Assembly: GCF_000143415.4 (NCBI RefSeq)
Contig: NW_003314308.1
Span: 1,220,654-1,284,653 of the forward strand
From: Selaginella moellendorffii
Lineage: Eukaryota; Streptophyta; Lycopodiopsida; Selaginellales; Selaginellaceae
Length of the DNA stretch: 64,000 nt
Direction: 5' to 3'
Positions 10,115 through 21,703 of this stretch are shown here, in pieces. Under the pieces are notes generated by a model. That model made no database searches, was not told where the DNA came from, and worked only from the letters and a program-made list of their open reading frames with translations. The first letter of the stretch is position 1. Each line of letters opens with the position of its first letter. A program made the position numbers and the translations under genes.

Positions 10115-11676
10115 ATGGATTACCAACAAGCCCACATCTTGGCATTCCCTTTCCCAGCGCAGGGCCATATCAATCCTATGATGTTGCTGTGCCGGAAGTT
10201 TGCCTCGATGGGAATCGTCATCACCTTCCTCAACATTCGCAGCCGCCACAACAATCTGGAAGAGGGCGATGATCAGTTCAGGTACGGTTGTGAGAGTTTC
10301 TTTCCTCCCCGCAAGATCTATTTGGAACCCCAGGTTTGTGAGCATCTCGGATGAGTGCCTACCAACGGGAAGGTTGGGAAACAACGTGATGAGGTATCTT
10401 ATGGCTTTGGAAGAAGGAATGAGGGGTGAATTTGAGCAGATAGTGGCGGATCTCACGGCCGACTCTAGTCGCCCTCCATTGACTTGCATCCTCTCCGATG
10501 CTTTCATGAGCTGGACTCACGATGTAGCCAGCAAGTTTGGAATCTGCCGTGCAGCGCTCTGGACGAGCTCTGCAACTTGGGCTCTCTTGTCTCTACGCAT
10601 CCCATTGCTCAGGGATAACGGAGTCCTGCCAGTGAATGGTAGGCCGAGAAATCTTTCGTTTTCTTTGGTTATAGATCCGTATGTATTCCACAGGGATTCG
10701 AAGTAGCAAGATCCTAGACTTTGTACCCGGACTTCCACCAATCCCAGCACGGTTTCTTCCGGAGACGCTGCAGCCCGATGAGAAAGACCCGGACTTCCGG
10801 TTGAGGATTCGAAGGAATAGTGTCATGCAGAAGGACGCGTGGGTGCTGCTCAACTCGGTCTACGAGATGGAGCCATTGCAGCTGGAGGAGCTTGCCAGCA
10901 GCGACAATCTGCACTTCATCGCCGTCGGGCCCTTGCAATGCCTTACGCAACCGTCGAAGGAACATGCTTCTCAGTGGCAGCAGGATCGAAGCTGCCTGGA
11001 ATGGCTGGACAAGCAAGCTCCGGGCTCGGTCGTCTACATCTCGTTTGGAAGCTTGGCCATCCTATCATATGATCAGGTGGAGGAGATACTGACCGGGCTG
11101 AACAAGAGCGGCCATGCATTCTTGTGGGTCATCCGGCTTGACCTTTTCGAAGGCGAGGAGATCCGAGCCAAGTTCCTGGAAAAGATCAGTCTCATAGATC
11201 GAGGTATTGTCATCCCATGGGCTCCTCAACTAGAGGTTCGTTTTATCATTTGATGATTCTCTAGGTGATCAACATTGAAATTAAGAATCCCTCCCCAGGT
11301 ACTACAGCATCGATCCGTGGGAGCGTTTCTCACTCACTCTGGATGGAATTCCGTCATGGAGGCACTTGCAGCTGGTGTTCCACTGCTGTGTAAGCCTTGC
11401 TTTGCCGATCAGATCCTAAACACCGCTCTTGTGGTGGATCACATCAAAGCTGGCCTTCGTGCCACCAAGCCAGACGATGACAAAGAGGTGAGTTCAAGCC
11501 GCATTCACGAGGTGGTGAGTTTTGCCATGGGAGATGACGGGGGTGAGCTCAGAGAAAGAGTTAAACGGTTGGGTCAGACTCTGGCAGAAGCGGCCGAGCA
11601 TGGAGGATCCTCGTTGTTAAACTTGCAAGCTTTCTGCCAGGACATGAAACGTAGACAGGCTGCCAGAGTAGAATGA
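10115..11676 (+). pseudogene. UDP-glycosyltransferase, unit A, frameshifted in exon 1
   Basis: Exon layout matches the intact copy at 23623: 10115-10638, 10694-11235 and 11299-11676. Exon 1 contains one extra C in the run at about 10328-10331 (TTGGAACCCCAGG here, TTGGAACCCAGG in unit B), which shifts the frame after YLEP and gives an early stop. Everything else is open, including the catalytic-His motif PAQGHINP, the PSPG signature (WAPQLEVLQH, THSGWNS, final ADQ) and both introns. The break is a one-base change in a homopolymer, so it could be a very recent mutation or a sequencing error. If corrected, the enzyme would be 480 aa and about 98% identical to the unit B enzyme. Confidence 0.85.
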
Positions 11677-12561
11677 TAAATCCTTAAAATTATCAATCTC
11701 ATGTTGAGATAGAAGTCTTGCCCAAACAATTTCATTAACAAATCCTGGAAAAGTGGCAGAAGTCGCCATTGGTGGTGACATTGCAACGTTGGCAAATTCT
11801 GATCACCCATATGATACTGCTGCAAAAGTTGCTGCTTTATTTGAATTGGCAAACAGCTGGTGGGTCTTTAGATCTAGGTGGTATGTCCTGACATCACATT
11901 GGCCTGGTATATTGAGGACAATTTTTGCCAAGCTGTTGAAGATTTGTCAGCTGAAGATTCAAAAAGAGACAAGTTCTTTGTAGTTCCTGCTGTACCTATG
12001 GCAACTGAAAAGTGATGTGGTGATAATGTTTGTGGGGTGTTGGTTCATTGCATTTTTTGCATATGAATTTTAAAGTATCAATAAGCCACCCAATAAAACA
12101 TTCATATCTAGGGTTCTTCTTTAATTGCAAGTTGAAAAGAATGATCTGATTAAGTTCTCCAGAATTTTCCATAATAGCAACATCTAGAACATTTTCTCTT
12201 ATTTATTAATTTAATTGATAAAATGAAAGTTTATAATTATAAACATGTTTATAATTTATAAACACAAGATTAATCTTATTGAATATCAACCATTAAATGG
12301 TAGAATAAACTAGAATATACTAAAAAGTGTTTAAATAATAATAGTTATCCTAAAATATCTAAGTCTATTCTAAATATATTCAGGATATATGCTTATGTAA
12401 AACCTTTTGCTTGTGGTGCCAAAAAACCTCCACCACACTTGAAAAGCAGGTTAATGGGCACTGTCTACCGGACCCTGCTACTTGCAAACTCTGCTCCTGA
12501 GCAGTCTTCTTCATTTCCTTCCCGCCATAAAAGGGATCATGCTGCTGTGCAAAACAGAGAA
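11677..12561. other. UGT-P450 spacer of unit A
   Basis: The first part (about 11740-11925) is shared with unit B and reads GKVAEVAIGGDIATLANSDH in one frame, possibly a gene fragment I cannot place. An AT-rich segment (about 11920-12340) follows that unit B lacks: unit B joins ATTGAGGACAATTTAT directly to AGTTATCCTAAAATATC. The last 200 bp are shared again and contain the P450 promoter. Confidence 0.6.
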
Positions 12562-14071
12562 ATGGAAGCCCTGTCTATCATCCTAGTGGGAGCAGCTACA
12601 CTAGTTCTATGCTCGCTCTTTGCATCGCGCTTCTTGTATCCGCTTCCACCGGGTCCATGGGGTACTCCACTCTTTGGGCATTTGTACTCGCTCGGGGAAT
12701 TGCCACACCAGACTCTCTCAAAGCTCTCCAAGAAGTATGGCCCGATCATGACTGTCAGGCTGGGAATGGTTCCAGCACTGGTGATTGACTCGCCGCAGTG
12801 GGCACGAGAATTTCTTACAACACATGATATTGCATTTGCCTCTAGGCCTCAGAATACAAACTCGAAGTATTTGTTCTTTAATGGCAGCGACGTTGGGTTT
12901 TCTCCGTATGGTGAGCACTGGAGGAATCTGAAGAAACTCATCACTATGGAGCTCTTCACCGCCAAGAAGATGGAGGTTTTCAAATCTCTACGTGCCAATG
13001 GGATCCTCCGCGTGCTGAAATCCATCGCTGCGGAGGAAGGCAACGTAGTCAGCATAAGGAATTTGCTCTCTATGCTCAACATGAACAACATAAGTCAGAT
13101 GGCTTTCAGCAAGCAAGTAATTGATGATCCAATATTTCAGAGGTTCCTGGCGGTATTGGAAGAGTCACTGGATCTCATGGCAGTCTTTGTTCTTGGAGAT
13201 TTCATTCCATTCCTTAAGTGGTTTGATCCTTACGGTTATGTTGAAAAAATGAAGGCCAACCGTAAAGAAATCAGCGGGATATACCAGATGATTATTGATG
13301 AGCACAAGTTGAAGAGAAAGGAAAATTGCACTCCCACTGATCTCGTGGATATACTCCTCTCACAAGGGGTGGACGAGACCACAATCAAAGGAACGATCAT
13401 GGTAATCACCATTTGTGTGCATTGTAAGTTTCATAAACCCACTCTTTCGAATCTTGTCACAGGGCATGTTCGTCGCAGGAACTGACACATCTTCACTCAC
13501 GTCGGAGTGGGCTCTTACCTCGCTCATAAACAATCCAAGCTGCATGAAGAGAGCCCAGGAGGAGCTCGATAGAGTTGTGGGGCGAGAGCGCCGTGTCCAA
13601 GAAGAGGATCTATCCAGTCTTGTCTACTTGAAAGCCATTGTCAAGGAGACCTTCCGGCTGCATCCGCCCGCGCCGCTTCTGCTGCCACGCGAGTCAACCC
13701 AGGAGTGTACAGCCAAAGGCGGGTACAAAATCCCCAAAGGTACACGACTCATTATCAATACCTGGTCAATCGGCCGAGACCCCAGCCTGTGGGAGTCGCC
13801 TGAAGAGTTCAAGCCCGAGAGATTCCTTGAAAAGTCCATCGATATCAAGGGACAAGACTTTGAGCTCATTCCTTTCGGTGCCGGGCGGAGGATTTGTGCT
13901 GGTTTGCCGCTGGGACAGACCATGGTGGAGCTCACCCTGGCTAGCCTGCTACAAGCGTTTGAATGGAAGACAGACAAAACGCTGGATATGGAGGAGTCTG
14001 AAGGGCTGACAACCAGGATGAAAGTTCCACTCGCAGCACATGTTACATGCAGGACTTCTCTCAAGTTCTGA
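12562..14071 (+). CDS. Cytochrome P450, CYP71-clan type, 482 aa (intact)
   Basis: Two exons, 12562-13401 and 13463-14071, joined at a phase-0 intron just before the I-helix, give 482 residues. In order: an N-terminal membrane anchor (MEALSIILVGAATLVLCSLF), the PPGPWG hinge, AGTDTS of the oxygen-binding I-helix (about residue 285), ETFR of the K-helix, FKPERF, and the heme loop FGAGRRICAG with the axial Cys near residue 426. All catalytic signatures are present. It is a microsomal monooxygenase of the A-type plant P450s that act in specialised metabolism; family and substrate cannot be read from sequence alone. A UGT sits 0.9 kb upstream, suggesting oxidation followed by glycosylation in one pathway. 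An upstream in-frame ATG at 12439 would add 41 residues that do not look like a P450 start. Confidence 0.93.
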
Positions 14072-14237
14072 ATCTTTGCATATCAGATTTGGTCCTCCTA
14101 TTATAGCTTTGTTGTGAGATGCCAAAGCCTTATCTAATTCATCCTTTGTGTTTAAGATTTTATTATTAGGTTATTCAACTCTGTGTTTTCTTGCAACCAA
14201 AAGTACCACAACACAGCCAGTCCAAAGTTGCGTCGTT

Positions 14238-14375
14238 GGTCTCCAAGAAACGTGGAAGCTTTGACAACTTCTTGGAGGAGACTCTAGAGTCGCTGCCGAA
14301 AGTATAGGATACAAGCTGCCCCGCCTCCTAAGGTGGAGAACTTTTGCTTGGTTCTGGAAGTGTTGGAAATGACTA
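14238..14375 (+). pseudogene. Decayed tail of the 6561-type gene, copy at the A/B junction
   Basis: CCAAGAAACGTGGAAGCTTT, GACAACTTCTTGGA and GGATACAAGCTGCC match the last 130 bp of the gene at 6561-7808 (CCAAGGAACGTGGAAGCTGT and so on). A stop follows SWRRL, and about 30 extra bases separate the last two blocks. It marks the boundary between the duplicated units. Confidence 0.75.
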
Positions 14376-14500
14376 ACCTCTTGCTCTTGCTTCCGGAACT
14401 CAAGAAATACTTTCTGAGTTATTGGTTGGATCTCAAGTGAACTTGAAAACCAGTTTAGCCTGGAATATAATTTCGAAAAGGATTGAGCGTCCACGACCTC

Positions 14501-14766
14501 GCTCACCCACTTGTTAAAGGTCACGGTTTCTCTTACATCATTGAGACGAGGATTTCTGTTTGTTGCTACTCACCGCAAAGGTACCAAGGACAACTTTAGA
14601 GAGGCGACCACTGCAAAGGACGCACTCATTGAGATCGTCGTCTTGTGCAAGTTTTCAGACAATAAGTGCGGAAAAACATTGCGGGGCCACTTCTAAGCTA
14701 CACGAGAAGATTGTGCTGCGCTTGGATTGGCCTCCTAGGACGCGAGAGCTGGGCGCAAAAAGATGA
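14501..14766 (+). pseudogene. Unknown conserved block, unit B copy
   Basis: Counterpart of 8295-8560, with KVTVSLTSLRRGFLFVATHR in one frame and EKIVLRLDWPPRTRELGAKR in another. It is not recognised, and it is followed as in unit A by the decayed P450. Confidence 0.35.
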
Positions 14767-14985
14767 AAAGGATTTGTAGACGAAGACGTGCATGTGGTTG
14801 TGGCAAGCCCAAATCAAGCAATTGCACCTTCCAAAGTTTTCATTGTCGCTTTTCCAGAGTGTGGCCAGAACAACAATGTGAAACTTGTCCCGCATCCCGC
14901 TCTCCAGATGCGAAACAAAAGAAATGGAAGCCAAGGTCATACTAGGAGCAGCCACACTACTAGTTCGTTGTTCTCTGCTTGTATG

Positions 14986-16209
14986 ACTTTTGTTTCATCA
15001 GCGTTCATTAACTCCAGTCTTTGGGCACTCGCTCGGTGAACTGCCACACCAGTCCCTTGTGAAGCTCTCCAAGAAGCTGGGAGTGTTTCCAGCGCTGATG
15101 ATCGACTCAGCGCAATGCGCACGAGAGTTTCTCACACTACACATGAAAAGAATGGGAGCGACAATGGATGGGAAAGAATTATATATAACAAGAGGAGAAA
15201 GGGTCCTAACTCATGACCCTCCAGTGACCATCTAGCCTATGTGAATCTGGAAGGTGGCAAAACATGTGCCACTTGGATGTCATGAGGAGAAAAGCATATC
15301 ACCTCAAGAATACAATATTGCATTTGCCTTAAATACAAACTCGAAATATTTGTTCTTTGGCAGCAGGGGGCTGAATTCTCCTGCTGGTGACCACTGAAAT
15401 ATAGTGACGAAACTGGTCACTCTGGAGCTCTTCACTTCCAAGAACATGGAGGTGTTCAAACCTTGACGTGCTGAGGGGATTCTCCAGGTGTTGAAGTCCA
15501 TCACTCGCAAGGAGGGAGCATATGGAACCGGCTCACTGTGCTCAACGTGAATAACATAACTCAGATGGCTTTCCACAAGCAGGTGATTGGCCATCCAATG
15601 TTTGAGAGGTTCCTGACGGTATTGAAAGAGTCATTGGATCTCGCGGCTGCATTCAATTAGGTTGTAGAAATGATCAACGAGATATACCGGATGGTTCTCG
15701 ACGAGCACAAGTTAAAGAGGAAGGAAACCTACAATGCCGGTCCTTCTGATCTTGTTGATATACTCCCTGCAGAAGGTGTGGACGAGAACATAATCAAAGG
15801 AATGGTCATGGTAACTCATCGTTTTCCTGCCTTCAAAACTTCCAGAACAACTCTTTTTGAATTGAATTCTGTCGCAGGGTATGCTCTTCGCGGGAACTGA
15901 AGAGGAGCTCGATAGAGTTGTGGGACGAGACCGCCATGTGCAAGAAGAGGATCTCGTCTACTGGAATCCGCCAGTGCCGCTGGTGCTGCCACGCGAGTCA
16001 ACGTGAAAGTTACGAGCATAAAGTCCCAAAAGTTTCACAGCTTATTGCCAATATCTGAACAGTTCGGTTCCTCCATTGTCATTGGGGGAAAAGACTTTGG
16101 GCTAACCTATCAGGACTGGGACAGACCATGGTGGAGCTCAACCTTACTAGTCTACTCCAGGCTTTCGACTGGAAAACAGTGAAGGGGATATGGAGGAGGC
16201 TCAAGGGCT
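14986..16209 (+). pseudogene. Decayed cytochrome P450, unit B
   Basis: Near-identical to the unit A relic at 8822, with the same stops and the same losses, so the decay predates the duplication. It ends in ...LLQAFDWKTVKGIWRRLKGL, where the Copia element inserted at GGGCT. A few small indels are private to this copy, for example a deletion near 15515 and an extra ATGTCATGAGG near 15277. Confidence 0.85.
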
Positions 16210-16339
16210 TGTTGTGGTGTGAAAAGGGATGAACATAACACTCATGAGCTCGTTCATTGTGTTCCGACTCTTTTTACATGACTTGACTCATGACCACGTG
16301 GACATGCCACGTCAGCTGATCGAGACTGACATCTCGACA
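16210..16339 (-). repeat. Copia 3' LTR, internally deleted (130 bp)
   Basis: Starts TGTTGTGGTGTGAAAAGGGA and ends ACATCTCGACA. Relative to the other LTR about 330 bp are missing right after GGGATGA, where the sequence jumps to ACATAACACTCATGAG. The other LTR carries AAGGAC at both edges of the missing part. Confidence 0.85.
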
Positions 16340-16361
16340 CTCCATCAGCTGAGAGGATGGA

Positions 16362-16790
16362 CTACCCCTCCCACTCAGCCGAAACAGATGGAGAGCAGAC
16401 TCCCAGTGCAGCACAATGGCGTTCAAAGGAGTCTCGAGCCAAAGCCTTCGTGAGTATATCAGCCACCATTGCCTCGGTGGGGCAATATTCCAGCAACAAC
16501 TTTCCATTTTGGACTTGTTCCCTCACGTAGTGGAAACGAATCTCGATGTGTTTCGTCCGAGAATGGAAGCGTGGATTGGCGGCCAGTGCAAGAGCACTTT
16601 GGTTGTCCGAGAACAGCACCATAGGGCCGGTGCAAGCAGGAATCTGGGGCAGGTCACGGCAGAACTGGGTCAACCAAATCGCTTCTTTGCTGGCAGCGGT
16701 TAGGGCAATGTACTCTGCCTCTGTCGAGGACAGAGCCACCAGCGGCAGCCGCTTACTGAGTCTAAGACCACTTGCAATATAGTTTTGTCT
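16362..16790 (-). pseudogene. Copia RNase H, C-terminal part
   Basis: The minus-strand frame carries RLPLVALSSTEAEYIALTAA, LFSDNQSALALAANP, TKHIEIRFHYVREQVQ and DILTKAL, all standard Copia RNase H motifs. It runs to the 3' end of the coding region. Its N-terminal part lies beyond the nested insertion, from about 19209. Confidence 0.9.
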
Positions 16791-19208
16791 TTCCAAGATT
16801 AAGCTATCCATCCATGAGTGATCATCCCATGATTGCACCTTAACATCCTTATAATGCCCCAATACATAAAAAACACCATCCTTCAATATCCTTATTTTGG
16901 TCCCCATTGAATCCCTTTCCGTCAATTGTAGTGTTTGCCAACACTACCACTGGGTCAAAGCCCAAAGGCCCAACCATTAAATTTCTTTGACTTGTGGACT
17001 TTCCTCACCACATGATTATACTTTTAGTCACTAAGCAAGAGGACCATTCCTTTTTTTTTTTATAGTCCAAAACTTAAGGATGACATTTCAAAACACCACA
17101 GCTCAATGCAAGCTTTGTGAGTACTCTCCCCATCTTCTACCACTAGGATGCCCTAACCATATGACTAAAGTGAGGTTTTGATGAGCCACACAATATATCC
17201 AAATAGGTAATGCCAACCACACTTAAATTGGGAGTATTGACCATTTAATATATTGGGGGAGATAAAGTTAATTCTTGAACACTTCACTAAATTACCCCAC
17301 TTGTTTATTTGTGTTTAATTTAGCCTTAAACTCCTCATGGTTATATCATCACCCACTGATGTAGCCATAAAGTGGTGTAAGACCAGGCTTAAGTGGACAT
17401 TGCCAATAGAAATTTACAAACCTTAAAAATATGACCAAGATGAAAAATCAACTCTGAAATATATGGATTGAAAGTAGCATGATATTGATTTAACAATTTT
17501 CCCTTTTTTTAAGTATATTATTATCCTTTTCTAATTTCAATTTCTCACATTTCTTTGTATGAGTTTTGAGATGCTAGCTGTCAAGATCTTCATTCTGTTT
17601 TACATTTATTTTTCATCTAACATTAGCTTCATCTATCATGATTAAATCCACTCTTCCCTTCAAGTATGCCAACTTCAAAGATGTTTGTTGACAAAAGGAG
17701 AGCTAACATTTTGCCATCATATCAATCTTGTGGAGGGGAAATCACCACTATTTTATCTTATCTACAATCTTTAATCAATAGAATTATAGTGTAATATAGG
17801 CATATCTATTACAAATGTGTCTATGCAGTATCAAAAGTTATATATTGGCTTGTCTTTTTGGATATTTTTCTTTTATTACCATGATAGTAGAAGATTGGTA
17901 TTGTTAGACTCTTTATCAATCTCTACCTATGCTAGTTCAGAAACTAGTTAGTAAATGTGTGCTTAGACTGGAAGAACACTAAGAACAAAAATCTTAAACT
18001 ATTATTTAGTCAATTATATTTGATATGGTGATGAGAAACTCATATTATTATATTACACTTGGTAATGTTATGAACCCCAATAGTCCCTTAATATTCCCTT
18101 CATCGAGGAGGCAAATAAGGCTTATGCGAGGCTCTAAATGTATAGTAAAGAGAATGGATAAGTAGGGCATAGTTGAGCAACTTGATATATTGTCTAGCTC
18201 TTTGTTAATCTAGTTTAGGTGTAAGCCCAAACTCCATACTATGCTAGCTAATGAGGTACTTATATCCTTGTGTATAGGCTATTTGTATGTTGAAATAATA
18301 TCAAATTTTGTTTAGCTTTCATTTGTATGCTAATTTTGATCTTAAAAGTTTTAGGACTATTCTAATATTGTTCCATATTCATATTCCTTAGTAATGAATA
18401 TAATATATTGAGATGTTGGTACCCTTGGATGTTGGAAGTAAAATCAAATACATGGAATATTTGGACTAAGTGCCAAGCCAATATAATCTTGAGATTACAT
18501 CTAGGGGTAAGCAAGTACCCTAAGACAAATGAAGAGAGTGAAATTCCTTAAAAAAGTCATAGGTATGGTTATATGACTAAAGTAGAATGAAAAAGCTTGT
18601 CCCTTATAACACGTTTGGACTAAAACTTTTGACTTAAATAGTTCAGAATAGAAATGGAACTTCTAAAGAAGCATTTAAAGGATGAGTATGAAGATATCAA
18701 AGAATGAGCACAAAGTGATTGATAAACAAGTCTTTAAAAAGGGACAAAAGAATGATTAAAATGTGGCAAATGTTATGACACATGGAAGTGTTAAGACTAA
18801 AGTCCTAGAACCTAAGAGCTCAAAGTGGAATGATGTTGGAATTAATTTACCCCATTAAGAAACTAAATGTTTGAAGTGTCAAATATGGAGATATCTTGGG
18901 CTTGATATATCTAGGGTTGCATATATCAAGTTTCTATGGAGGATTCTAGGGGAATTAGTATGACTAAGGAAGGCTATATTCATAATATGAACACAAGGGA
19001 ATTTAAGGCTAAAGTGAATATAAATAAAATGACTTAATGATGTGTTTAAGAGTTGCTAGCTCCTTTAGAAGATTAAATAATTAATGCTACTTATTTAGAT
19101 ACTTTGACTCAAAGAAACCTCACTTTAGCCATGTGGCTAATGTTATTAAGACTTAGTAGATGGGCATTTATGACTTGACCTAGTAGCAATATTCACAAGC
19201 ATTTAATG
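16755..19208. mobile_element. AT-rich element with inverted arms nested in Copia RNase H
   Basis: The Copia frame breaks after AAVSFFQS (19209 side) and resumes at SKRLPLVALSS (16754 side). The 2.45 kb between is AT-rich and without a long frame. Its left arm (about 16790-17400) and right arm (about 18830-19190) are diverged inverted copies: AAAGTGAGGTTTTGATGAGC on the left against the reverse complement of AAAGAAACCTCACTTTAGCC on the right. The same family makes up the large palindrome at 36.8-43.9 kb. No transposase and no clean target duplication were found. Ends are uncertain by some 10 bp. Confidence 0.65.
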
Positions 19209-20242
19209 GGGATTGAAAAAAGGACACAGCAGCCCCATGGAGCAAGAACGTATACCCGGAGGTAGAGCGCCTTGAGTCCTGGTCGCCCGCCCAGTCCGCA
19301 TCCGAGGACCCATGAAGTTCCTGTGACACAGCAGCGCCATAGTGAAGCTGCAAATGCAAGGTACCTCGAACGTAGCGGAAAATCCGCTTCACAGCTTGCC
19401 AATGTGCAGGTCCAGGGTTCTCGAGGAACTGGGAGACCATCCCAACAGCATAGGCGAGATCTGGTCGCGTTCCCAGCATCAAATAAACAAGACTTCCCAC
19501 AGCTTGACGATATGGCACCGTGGCCATGTACTCTCGTTCTTCCTCCGTGACAGGGGCCATGTCACGGCTGAGTTTGTGATTGACCTCAAGAGGTGCAGCA
19601 TATTGAAGCGTTCCAAGATCTCCCTTGATAATGAGCTTGTGTCAAACTCAAGGTGCATGCTCCTCGATTGCGTATAATTTGGATGCCAAGGAAATGGCGA
19701 AGCTCGCCCAGGTCAGACATCTCAAATTCTTCACTCAGCTTCTTTTTCATCTCGTCCAGCAGGTGGCGGGTTTTTGCACCGAGAATGCAGTCGTCAACGT
19801 ACACAGCAACCAGGAGAAAATCGTCACCACACTTGTACAGCTACACGTTTCCTTCCACTGCAAGAGGAACACACCCCAGGCTCTTGAAGAACGCATCAAT
19901 GCGTTCAAACCAAACCCGTGGGGATTGTTTAAGCCCATACAGGGCGCGATTCAGCTTGCAAACAAGATGTTCCTCACCAGGTTTGACGAATCCAGGTGGT
20001 TGCTTGACGTAGACCTCCTCGTTCAACTTGCCGTGCAGGAAAGCAGTGCGAACGTCCCACTGGTGCAGTTCCAGGTCGTACTTGGCAGCCAGTGCAAGGA
20101 TCACTCGCACAGAGGTCAACTTCACAACTGGTGAGTACGTCTCCATGTATTCCAAACCTGGAATCTGGCTGAAGCCCCGTGCGACAAACCTGGCCTTGAA
20201 CTTTGCTACAGTTCCAGTCTGTACTTGACTGTGTAAATCCAT
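19209..20242 (-). pseudogene. Copia reverse transcriptase and RNase H N-terminal part
   Basis: Minus-strand frames give ARFVARGFSQIPGLEYMETY and WDVRTAFLHGKLNEEVYVKQ, the YVDD catalytic motif in MYVDDCILGA near 19800, and RPDLAYAVGMVSQFLENPGP followed by SDADWAGD near 19330. The frame is broken at least near 19840 and 19590. Confidence 0.9.
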
Positions 20243-21703
20243 TTCGAGCTCACAAGGTGAGCACCTTCAGGTAAGGTTGTCTTTGTCATTGTATTGTTTC
20301 GCTCATGCGAATGCATTTCAGCATTCATGGCTTCTCGCCACTGGGCAGCATGAGGTCCAGCTAATGCCTCGTCAACATTCGCTGGAATGGGGATTCGCTC
20401 TGGATTAGCAGCCACGAAGTTAGCCTGGTGCGTTCCTTTCTTTTTAATTTTTCCAAAACTAAAGAAGGGACGAGATTGCTCAGCTTCCAGTTGCAGCCTC
20501 GATGGTACAGGAACTCGAGCAGAGCGCCGTGGTTCAGGACGTGCTGGAGGGTGGATCACAGGTGGTGGAACAAGTGGAGAGTCTGGGAGAGCTCCCACTG
20601 AAGTTGGCGACCTGCTTCCAGCTCCCACTGAAGGTGATGATCCACGTCCAGCTCCCACTGAAGATGAGCCGAGGAAGAACTCAGGAGCAGCTTGAAATTC
20701 CTCGTCGCCCTCGAAGTAAGTGTTCATCAGCTCTTCAGAGAAGTTAGGTGTTCTCACTGGAGGAGATTCTTGCAGAGGCGTAACTGGAGGGCGTGGTGGC
20801 AGTGCTGGAAGAACCACCACGTTACCACCAGCAGGAGCAAGAGGCAGCAACGGGACTTGAGAAGGAGCTGTAATCACGTGAACTGTGTCCACCCCATGGA
20901 AGTAGGAGCAGGAACTTCAGCGTGATTCTTGTACAGCTTGCTCTCATCAAAGAGCACATCCCGTCTTTCCAGCAAAGTCTTGCGCTTGAGAGAATAAAGG
21001 CGATAGCCTTTCATGCCTTCCAAATATCCCAGGAAAATGGATGGCTCAGCCTTTGACTCCAGCTTTCGGCGTTGCTTGCATAGGCGAAACAGCCAAAAAT
21101 GCGGAGATGATCATAACCAGGTGCGTGACCAGTCCAAAGCTCATAAGGAGTGGTCTTCCCAGGCAGCGCACGTGTTGGCAACCGGTTTCGAACATAAACA
21201 GCCGTGTTAACTGCCTCTCCCCAGAAAGCAGCCGGCATTCCTGCGTGAAGCAGCATACAGCGTGCAGCTTCTATGATGGTGCGATTCACCCTCTCGGCAG
21301 CACCATTCTGGGCATGTGCATCAGGGACAGCATACTGGCGCTGGATCCCAGCTTCAGCACAAAACGTCTCGAATTCTCCAGAGACGAATTCTCCTCCACG
21401 ATCACAGCGGAGCACACGAACTAAACAGCCGTGTAGATTTTCTACCAAAGCCTTGTATTGGCTAAAACAGGAGAACACTTCTGACTTATGAGCCAGCAGA
21501 TACACGATCAGGTACCGCGTGTAATCATCCAGGAAGGTGACTACGTAACGTTTGCCTCCCAAAGATTCAACCATAATTGAACAAACGTCCGAGTGTACCA
21601 ACTCAAGAACAGAACTTGCTCGAGAATGAGAAATCTGTGGAAAAGGAAAAACGTGGTGTTTTCCACCAACACAAGTTTCGCAAAAGAGGCGCCACAGGAA
21701 CAT
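20206..21703 (-). pseudogene. Copia integrase and linker to RT
   Basis: The minus-strand frame (21703-21011) has VHSDVC, FLDDYTRY, LRCDRGGEFVS and AAERVNRTIIEAARCMLLHA, that is, the D,D,E region of a Copia integrase. A frame change near 21080 precedes a Pro/Ser-rich linker (20892-20206) containing three SVGA-type short repeats (SSSVGAGRGSSPSVGAG) and ending SKWIYTVKY. Confidence 0.88.

Larger units (their letters stand above)
8203..14393 (+). repeat. Tandem duplication unit A (P450 pseudogene, UGT, P450)
   Basis: From CCGGAACTCAAGAAATACTTTC at about 8203 the sequence recurs from about 14394 with only small changes. The shared order is an unknown conserved block, a decayed P450, a UGT, a spacer, a P450 and then the decayed tail of the 6561-type gene. 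Proteins of the two units differ at only about 2% of residues by eye, so the duplication is recent. Unit A lacks the Copia insertion of unit B but has an extra AT-rich segment in its UGT-P450 spacer. Confidence 0.9.

Noticed and set aside
12439-12561. N-terminal extension of the unit A P450 to an upstream ATG
   Set aside because: The extra residues are not P450-like, unit B has a different sequence there, and the anchor beginning MEALS is the normal start.
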